Made by a program: the position numbers and the translations under genes
Origin: Streptomyces wedmorensis
Lineage (GTDB): Bacteria; Actinomycetota; Actinomycetes; Streptomycetales; Streptomycetaceae
Length of the DNA: 64,000 nt
Reading direction: 5' to 3'
Assembly: GCF_000716445.1 (NCBI RefSeq)
Contig: NZ_JNWK01000040.1
Location: 1 to 64,000 of the forward strand
Part shown: positions 59,386 to 64,000 of the stretch, piece by piece
How positions within the stretch are numbered: position 1 is the first letter of the stretch
Layout of the letters: every line of letters begins with the position of its first letter
Notes under the pieces: model-generated
Told to the model about the DNA's origin: nothing
The model's database searches: none
The model's input: the letters and a program-made list of their open reading frames with translations, nothing else

Positions 59386-60663
59386 ATGTCGAATTCGTCG
59401 AAGCCGATGTACGACCTGGTGGTCGTCGGGGCCGGACCCTACGGTCTGTCCGTGGCCGCGCACGCGGCGGCCCGCGGACTGAACCTCCGGACCTTCGGCC
59501 GCTCGATGGAGTCCTGGCACGCCATGCCCTCGGGCATGTTCCTGAAGTCGGAGCCCTGGGCGTCCCACCTCTCCGACCCGCGGGGCGCGTACGGACTCGA
59601 CGCCTACGCGGCGACCCGGGGCGTCCGCGCCGCCCACGGCGTGCCGCTGCCGGTCGACTTCTTCGCCGCGTACGGCGACTGGTTCGCCCGGCAGGCCGTC
59701 CCCGCGCTCGACGAGCGGCTGATCGCGTCCGTGGCGCCCGGCGCCGAGGGGTTCGAGCTGCGGACGGAGGACGGCGAGCCGCTCCGCGCACGGACGGTGG
59801 CACTCGCCGTCGGCGTCCTGCCGTTCACGGAGGTCCCCGGGCCGCTGCGCGGGCTCCCCCGGCGGTACGTCACCCACTCCAGCCACCACGGCGAGCTCGA
59901 CGGCTTCGCCGGCCGGGACGTCACCGTCATCGGCGCGGGCCAGGCCGCCCTGGAGACCGCCGCGCTCCTCACCGAGCGGGGCGCCGCCGCCGTCCGGATC
60001 GTCGCCCGCGCGGACCGGCTGAACTGGAACACCCTGCCCCCGGCCCTCGACCGCGGCCTGTGGCCGTCGCTGCGCGCCCCGCACACGGGACTCGGCTGCG
60101 GCTGGAAGAACAAGCTGTACGCGGACACCCCGGGCGTCTTCCGGCGCCTGCCGGCGGCCACCCGCGCGCGGATCTTCGACTCGGCGCTCGGCCCGGCGGG
60201 CGCCTGGTGGCTCCGGGAGCGGTTCGCGGCGATCGGGGACGTACGCCTCGGGCAGCGGATCACCTCGGCGGCCGTGACCGGGGACGAGCGGCTGCGGCTC
60301 GACGTCGCCGGGCCCGCCGGGACGACGGTCCTGGAGACCGACCACGTCATCGCGGCCACCGGCTTCACCCCGAGCCTGGACCGGGCCGGCGTCCTCTCCC
60401 CCGCGCTGCGCGGCGCCCTGCGCACGGTCGGCGCGGGCGGCGCGCCGGAGGTCGGCGGCCTCTTCGAGTCCTCGTGGCCCGGCCTGTTCCTCGCCGGGCT
60501 GCTCACCGCCCCTTCGTACGGCCCGTCGATGCGGTTCGTCCTCGGTGCCGAGTACACGGCGGGGCGCCTGGTGAAGGGGGTGCGGCAGCGGCTGCGGTCC
60601 GGTGTCCCGGGCGGGAGGGTCGGACGGCCCCGTACGGGCGAGAAGGCGGCGGTGACGGCATGA
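59386..60663 (+). CDS. FAD/NAD(P)-dependent oxidoreductase (flavin monooxygenase-like)
   Basis: 425 aa from ATG 59386, which has GGAAGG 7 nt upstream; an ATG at 59368 overlapping the previous stop is an alternative. N-terminal FAD site VVVGAGPYGLSVAAHA, then LKSEPWASHLSDP, HSSHHGELDGFAGRDV with the NADPH site VTVIGAGQAALETAALL (about 175), and the ATG motif VIAATGFTP (about 325). This resembles lysine/ornithine N-hydroxylase-like or other class B flavin monooxygenases. The substrate is not evident. It closes the plus-strand run next to the ATP-grasp gene. Confidence 0.83.
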   Translation: MSNSSKPMYDLVVVGAGPYGLSVAAHAAARGLNLRTFGRSMESWHAMPSGMFLKSEPWASHLSDPRGAYGLDAYAATRGVRAAHGVPLPVDFFAAYGDWFARQAVPALDERLIASVAPGAEGFELRTEDGEPLRARTVALAVGVLPFTEVPGPLRGLPRRYVTHSSHHGELDGFAGRDVTVIGAGQAALETAALLTERGAAAVRIVARADRLNWNTLPPALDRGLWPSLRAPHTGLGCGWKNKLYADTPGVFRRLPAATRARIFDSALGPAGAWWLRERFAAIGDVRLGQRITSAAVTGDERLRLDVAGPAGTTVLETDHVIAATGFTPSLDRAGVLSPALRGALRTVGAGGAPEVGGLFESSWPGLFLAGLLTAPSYGPSMRFVLGAEYTAGRLVKGVRQRLRSGVPGGRVGRPRTGEKAAVTA

Positions 60664-60689
60664 CCGAGGGCCGGCCTGGCGCCGTGGAC

Positions 60690-60923
60690 TCAGACGTTGA
60701 CGCAGGTGTTGAAGGCGGCCGGGTTCAGGGCGCCGATGACGTTCACGCTGTTGCCGCAGACGTTGATCGGCACGTGGATCGGGACCTGGACGACGTTGCC
60801 GGACAGGACGCCCGGCGAACCGATCGCCACACCGTGCGCGTCCGCGTCCGCGAAGGCCGGCGACGCCGCACCCATGGCCATGACGATTCCGGCGATGACG
60901 GCCGCAGCCTTCTTACAGTTCAT
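60690..60923 (-). CDS. Short chaplin
   Basis: 77 aa. Signal peptide (about 1-26), then GSPGVLSGNVVQVPIHVPINVCGNSVNVIGALNPAAFNTCVNV, a single chaplin domain with the Cys pair. The insertion of one Ala in NPAAFNTC (usual NPAFGNTC) is distinctive. The start MNCKKAAAVIA places a cysteine at residue 3, before the signal core. No good sigma-BldN-type promoter was found upstream. It lies tail to tail with the FAD enzyme. Confidence 0.9.
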   Translation of the reverse strand: MNCKKAAAVIAGIVMAMGAASPAFADADAHGVAIGSPGVLSGNVVQVPIHVPINVCGNSVNVIGALNPAAFNTCVNV

Positions 60924-61045
60924 TTCGTCTGGATCCTTTCCTCGGCGGAATGCATTTCCGCAGCACACAACACAACGAACACGCCTCGGAAAGGAAACCG
61001 AAACGGCGAAGTCGTTCCGTCATTCACTCCATTGCCCGCACGGAA

Positions 61046-61083
61046 CAGGGCCGGCGGGAACGCTCTCGTTCCCGCCGGCCCTG
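61046..61083. terminator. Strong hairpin terminator of the rodlin gene
   Basis: Perfect 17-bp stem (CAGGGCCGGCGGGAACG and its complement) with loop CTCT, 16 bp past the minus-strand rodlin stop and before the chaplin promoter region. Confidence 0.85.
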
Positions 61084-61099
61084 TGTCGCGCGGCGCGGA

Positions 61100-61510
61100 T
61101 CAGCTGTTGTAGGCGCCGTTGCCCGAGAGGACCGGGATGTCCTCCAGGATGTGCGACAGCGGCTCGTCACCCTTGGCCTGGGTGGAGTTCTCGGCGCACT
61201 GCTGGTTCTGCGGGGAGGACAGGACGTTGATGTCCTGCGCGGTGATCGGGATCGCGCCGATGAGGGAGCCGAGGTTGCCCTTGACCGGAACACCGAGGCA
61301 GAGCTTGTTCAGCGAGCCCTGGACGGCCGAGAACTGGGGGCTCATGTCGCCCTTGGTCTTCGAGTTGCCGAAGGACTGGTGGGCGCCGTTGCCCGAGAGC
61401 GACGTGGTGCCGCCGTCGTTGGCGGTGGCGAGCGCCGGGGAGGCCATCGCGGCAGAAGCGCCGACAACAGAGGCCGTAACAGCCGCAGCCGCCATAATCT
61501 TCTTGATCAC
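61100..61510 (-). CDS. Rodlin
   Basis: 136 aa from GTG at 61510. Signal peptide (about 1-29, ALA-TAN) and the rodlin domain: [61 protein letters not shown] and [23 protein letters not shown]. Rodlins give the paired-rod pattern on aerial hyphae and spores by organising chaplin fibrils. It is divergent from a second rodlin gene, like rdlA/rdlB of S. coelicolor. A sigma-BldN-like promoter is present. Confidence 0.95.
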   Translation of the reverse strand: MIKKIMAAAAVTASVVGASAAMASPALATANDGGTTSLSGNGAHQSFGNSKTKGDMSPQFSAVQGSLNKLCLGVPVKGNLGSLIGAIPITAQDINVLSSPQNQQCAENSTQAKGDEPLSHILEDIPVLSGNGAYNS

Positions 61511-61559
61511 GGTGATTCCGTTCCTGTTCCCACCAATCGACTTGATTGATGCGACGGGA

Positions 61560-61587
61560 TCAACTGCGCACGTCGGCTTTGGTTCCG
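61560..61587 (-). promoter_or_regulatory. Sigma-BldN-like promoter of the minus-strand rodlin
   Basis: On the minus strand CGGAAC (61587-61582) and AGTTGA (61565-61560) are 16 bp apart, identical to the boxes before the other two rodlin genes. The -10 ends 49 nt before the start codon. Confidence 0.75.
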
Positions 61588-61656
61588 GCGCTTCACTCGT
61601 TCGACTGGGCCCTCTTTTCGCGCTGCCGCGTGCGCTCCGCCAAGGGGGTGACACAG

Positions 61657-61684
61657 CGGAACCCTTGCGTCCGTGGCCAGTTGA
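61657..61684 (+). promoter_or_regulatory. Sigma-BldN-like promoter of the second rodlin
   Basis: CGGAAC (61657-61662), 16-bp spacer, AGTTGA (61679-61684), then TCAG. It ends 44 nt before the GTG. The extended match CCAGTTGATCAG is shared with the third rodlin promoter. Confidence 0.75.
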
Positions 61685-61728
61685 TCAGGCCGCTCCCTGC
61701 ACGGAGCCGGTTCTAGAAGGGAACTCCC

Positions 61729-62139
61729 GTGATCAAGAAGGTTATGGCGACCGCGGCCGCGGCCGTCTCCATCGTCGGCGCCTCCGCCGCCGTCGCCACC
61801 CCGGCGCTCGCCATCGGCAACGACGGTGGCACCACGTCGCTGTCGGGCAACGGCGCCCACCAGGAGTACGGCAACTCCGCCACCTACGGCAACATGAGCC
61901 CGCAGTTCGCGCTGGTCCAGGGCTCCCTGAACAAGCCGTGCGTGGGCCTCCCGGCCAAGGTCAACGCCGGTTCGCTGATCGGCCTCATCCCGATCACGGT
62001 CCAGGACATCAACGTCCTGTCCTCCCCGCAGAACCAGCAGTGCACCGAGAACTCCACCCAGGCCAAGGGCGACGAGCCGCTGTCGCACATCCTGGACGAC
62101 ATCCCGGTCCTCTCGGGCAACGGCGTCGGCAACAACTGA
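61729..62139 (+). CDS. Rodlin
   Basis: 136 aa from GTG at 61729 with AGAAGGGA upstream. Signal peptide (about 1-28, ALA-IGN) and rodlin domain with the same landmarks as the divergent copy: [60 protein letters not shown] and [15 protein letters not shown]. From codon 56 on it is almost identical at DNA level to the third rodlin at 63669, while the signal peptides differ. Confidence 0.95.
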   Translation: MIKKVMATAAAAVSIVGASAAVATPALAIGNDGGTTSLSGNGAHQEYGNSATYGNMSPQFALVQGSLNKPCVGLPAKVNAGSLIGLIPITVQDINVLSSPQNQQCTENSTQAKGDEPLSHILDDIPVLSGNGVGNN

Positions 62140-62172
62140 CGTTCCGCCACCGCGCGACGACGTTCACACGTC

Positions 62173-62200
62173 AGGGGCCGCCCTCCGGGGCGGCCCCTTT
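62173..62200 (+). terminator. Rodlin terminator with T tail
   Basis: Stem AGGGGCCGCCC/GGGCGGCCCCT (11 bp), 4-nt loop, ending in TTT. It lies 34 bp after the stop. Confidence 0.85.
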
Positions 62201-62207
62201 CGTGCTG

Positions 62208-62414
62208 CTACCAGGTCGGCCACACCGGTGCGGCCATCAGTCGTTCCCACTCGCGGTCCGGCATCCCCGGGACCGTGCGCCCCGCCTGCACCCACTGGGC
62301 CACCAGGGCGGAATACAGCGGGAACGGTGTGCGATCGGGAGGGGGTGGTTCACTCACATACCGGCTCTTCGGAATGAAGGCCATCCGTTCCCATTTTCCG
62401 GGATCCGGCGCCAT
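62208..62414 (-). CDS. Small protein of unknown function
   Basis: 68 aa, rich in Pro, Trp, Arg and Glu, without signal or membrane segment (KWERMAFIPKSRYVSEPPPP, VAQWVQAGRTVPGMPDREWE). I do not recognise it. GGAAGGAG lies 5 nt before the ATG, a better site than many neighbours, and the frame fills the space between two terminated plus-strand units, which supports a real gene. Role unknown. Confidence 0.6.
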   Translation of the reverse strand: MAPDPGKWERMAFIPKSRYVSEPPPPDRTPFPLYSALVAQWVQAGRTVPGMPDREWERLMAAPVWPTW

Positions 62415-62533
62415 CTTCGCTCCTTCCGCTGCGATTCCCGCATTTTTACACAGACGCCGCAGGAGAGTGATTCGACCTGTTCATGTCGCGTCGCGTACCT
62501 GTGTGCGAGCCGGGTCGAAATAGCGTGCGGGGC

Positions 62534-63574
62534 ATGAAATTCCCGCGTCCCCGGCGGCTGCGCCGCGCGCTGCTCGCCGCGGCGGCCTTCACCGCTCTCG
62601 CCGCCCTCGCCCCCGGCGCCGTCGCCGTCGCGCCGTCCGACCTCCCCTCCCCCGAACAGGGCCTCAACCTGCTGGTGGTCGGCATCGACAGCCGCAAGGG
62701 CGTCACCGACGAGGAGAAGGAGCGCTTCCGCCTCGGCGGGCAGGAGTGCGACTGCACCGACGTGATCATGCTGGTGCACGTGTCGGCGGAGAACGACCGG
62801 ATCAGCGTCGTGAGCCTGCCGCGCGACTCGCTCACCGCCTTCCCCGACCAGCACCGCGACCGGCGCACCGGGAAGCTGCACGCCGCCCACCCCGCGAAGA
62901 TCAACAACGCCTGGGCGGAGGGCGGTTCCTCCTTCACGGTGGAGACCGTCGAGTCGATGACCGGACTCCCCGTCCACCGCTACCTGGAGATCGACTTCCG
63001 CCGCTTCATGGACACCGTCGACCGGCTCGACGGCGGGGTCCCCGTCTGTACGGCGGAGCCGCTCAAGGACCCGGTCACCGGCATCGACCTCCAGCCGGGC
63101 ACCAAGCGGGTCGCCGGCGGCGAGGCGCTCCAGTACGTGCGGTCGCGGCGGGCCGACGGCCAGATGGACTTCGGCCGGATCCAGAAGCAGCAGAAGTTCG
63201 TGGCGAACACGCTCGAACGGCTCCGCGAGGGCGTCCTGGACGACCCGGAGGCGCTGCTGGACTTCGCCGCGACCCTGCGCGGCACGGGCGCCGTCGAGCG
63301 GGGCATCACGGCGACGGAGCTCCTGACGCTCGCCGCCCGCCTGAAGGACCTGCCCCCGGACCGTACGGAGTTCTCGACCGTGCCCGTACGCGGCTTCAAC
63401 CCGAACATCGCCGGCGTCGGGTCGACCCTCGCGTGGGACGAGAAAGGCGCGGCGGAGGTCTTCGGGCGGCTGCGCGAGGACCGGCCGCTGCCGGAGGCCG
63501 GGGCGGTGGCGCCGAGCGAGATCCCGGTGGGCACGTACCGCCCCACGCCCGGGTCCTCGCTCATCTGCCCGTAG
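62534..63574 (+). CDS. LytR-CpsA-Psr family wall-polymer ligase
   Basis: 346 aa from ATG 62534 (an ATG 17 codons upstream is less likely). Signal/anchor (about 1-35), then the LCP domain: LLVVGIDSRKGV, CDCTDVIMLVHVSAENDRISVVSLPRDS, HPAKINNAWAEGG, YLEIDFRRFMDTVDRLDGGVPVC, GEALQYVRSRRADGQMDFGRIQKQQKF. Arg and Asp residues that bind the polyprenyl pyrophosphate are in place. LCP enzymes move lipid-linked polymers to peptidoglycan. It could attach the exopolysaccharide made by the upstream locus (inference). Two extra cysteines in ECDC are unusual. Confidence 0.9.
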   Translation: MKFPRPRRLRRALLAAAAFTALAALAPGAVAVAPSDLPSPEQGLNLLVVGIDSRKGVTDEEKERFRLGGQECDCTDVIMLVHVSAENDRISVVSLPRDSLTAFPDQHRDRRTGKLHAAHPAKINNAWAEGGSSFTVETVESMTGLPVHRYLEIDFRRFMDTVDRLDGGVPVCTAEPLKDPVTGIDLQPGTKRVAGGEALQYVRSRRADGQMDFGRIQKQQKFVANTLERLREGVLDDPEALLDFAATLRGTGAVERGITATELLTLAARLKDLPPDRTEFSTVPVRGFNPNIAGVGSTLAWDEKGAAEVFGRLREDRPLPEAGAVAPSEIPVGTYRPTPGSSLICP

Positions 63575-63592
63575 TCCGTCCGGTGGACTTCC

Positions 63593-63620
63593 CGGAACCT
63601 CCGGGCCTCTGACCAGTTGA
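63593..63620 (+). promoter_or_regulatory. Sigma-BldN-like promoter of the third rodlin
   Basis: CGGAAC (63593-63598), 16-bp spacer, AGTTGA (63615-63620), followed by TCAG as in the second rodlin promoter; it ends 48 nt before the ATG. Confidence 0.75.
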
Positions 63621-63668
63621 TCAGCGCGGCTCGGCACTCAGCGGGCCAGGATCCGAAAGGCCTGAACA

Positions 63669-64000
63669 ATGAAGAAGCTTCTGGCGACGGCTGCTGTGGC
63701 CGCATCCGTTCTCGGCGCGACGGCGGCGGGTGCCGGTCAGGCGCTGGCGATCGCCGACGACGGCGGCACCACCTCGCTGTCGGGCAACGGCGCCCACCAG
63801 GAGTTCGGCAACTCCAGCACCCACGGCGACATGAGCCCGCAGTTCGCGCTGGTCCAGGGCTCCCTGAACAAGCCGTGCGTGGGCCTCCCCGCCAAGGTCA
63901 ACGCCGGTTCGCTGATCGGCCTCATCCCGATCACGGTCCAGGACGTCAACGTCCTGTCCTCCCCGCAGAACCAGCAGTGCACCGAGAACTCCACCCAGGC
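63669..64000 (+). CDS. Rodlin, third copy, cut by the window end
   Basis: The first 110 residues are present. Signal peptide (about 1-28) and rodlin domain up to QNQQCTENSTQA, where the window stops. GAAAGG precedes the ATG. Over the last 169 bases it differs from the second rodlin at only two positions, although their signal peptides and 5' parts differ clearly. A normal rodlin would continue for about 26 more residues. Confidence 0.93.
   Translation, partial: MKKLLATAAVAASVLGATAAGAGQALAIADDGGTTSLSGNGAHQEFGNSSTHGDMSPQFALVQGSLNKPCVGLPAKVNAGSLIGLIPITVQDVNVLSSPQNQQCTENSTQ

Noticed and set aside
60924..61045. CGGAAC on the minus strand at 61019-61014 as a promoter for the third chaplin
   Set aside because: The sequence 16 bp downstream is TTTCCT, not a -10 of this type.
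1..64000. tRNA, rRNA, riboswitch, transposase, integrase and attachment sites
   Set aside because: I looked for tRNA T-loop patterns, transposase/integrase protein motifs and long inverted repeats and saw none I could support.

Overview
The window is high-GC actinobacterial chromosome, almost certainly Streptomyces. Rodlin and short-chaplin genes, a melC1/melC2 tyrosinase pair, a DasR-type operator in front of a chitinase, Tad pilus genes of the actinobacterial kind, GTG starts and dense ATGA/GTGA overlaps all point that way. I saw no rRNA, tRNA, CRISPR array, insertion sequence or phage gene.

Layout. 1-243: end of an endonuclease-like gene. 367-9995 (minus): Tad/Flp pilus locus, with CpaB, TadZ, two TadE pseudopilins, TadA ATPase, a 27-codon ORF, TadB, TadC, Flp pilin, a TadG-like protein with a probable frameshift, a lipoprotein and an OmpA-domain protein; a zinc-ribbon protein of unknown role lies upstream. 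10.2-16.2 kb: DasR-controlled GH18 chitinase, Ser/Thr kinase, M14 carboxypeptidase, EcsC-like protein. 16.2-21.6 kb: D-amino-acid module, with RidA, IclR regulator and PfkB sugar kinase on the minus strand, divergent from an amino-acid deaminase and an N-acyl-D-amino-acid deacylase. 21.8-26.8 kb (minus): envelope glycan genes (redoxin, MptB-like mannosyltransferase, deacetylase-GT2 fusion, anchored linker protein). 27-33.4 kb: aminotransferase, small orphan, and a four-gene overlapping operon (binding protein, TelA, binding protein-VWA, membrane protein). 33.4-41.5 kb: poly-gamma-glutamate hydrolase, pckG, hemolysin III, TetR, a GH26-like/VKOR operon, tyrosinase with its chaperone.

41.5-64 kb holds the surface of aerial hyphae: three short chaplins, three rodlins (the last cut by the window end), an LPDTG-anchored protein and several secreted orphans. 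Embedded in it is a colinear exopolysaccharide locus (46.9-60.7 kb): phosphoglycosyltransferase, two GT4 enzymes, Wzy-like polymerase, MurJ/Wzx-like flippase, deacetylase, Wzz-like protein, FemAB/GNAT-like transferase, GH26-like glycosidase, ATP-grasp ligase and FAD enzyme. A LytR-CpsA-Psr protein that could attach polymer to the wall follows.

Most notable: all three rodlin genes carry an identical promoter, CGGAAC-N16-AGTTGA, and one chaplin has CGTGAC-N16-CGTTGA. Both match my recollection of the sigma-BldN consensus (CGTAAC-N16-CGTTGA). All functions are inferred by reading; no database search was run.
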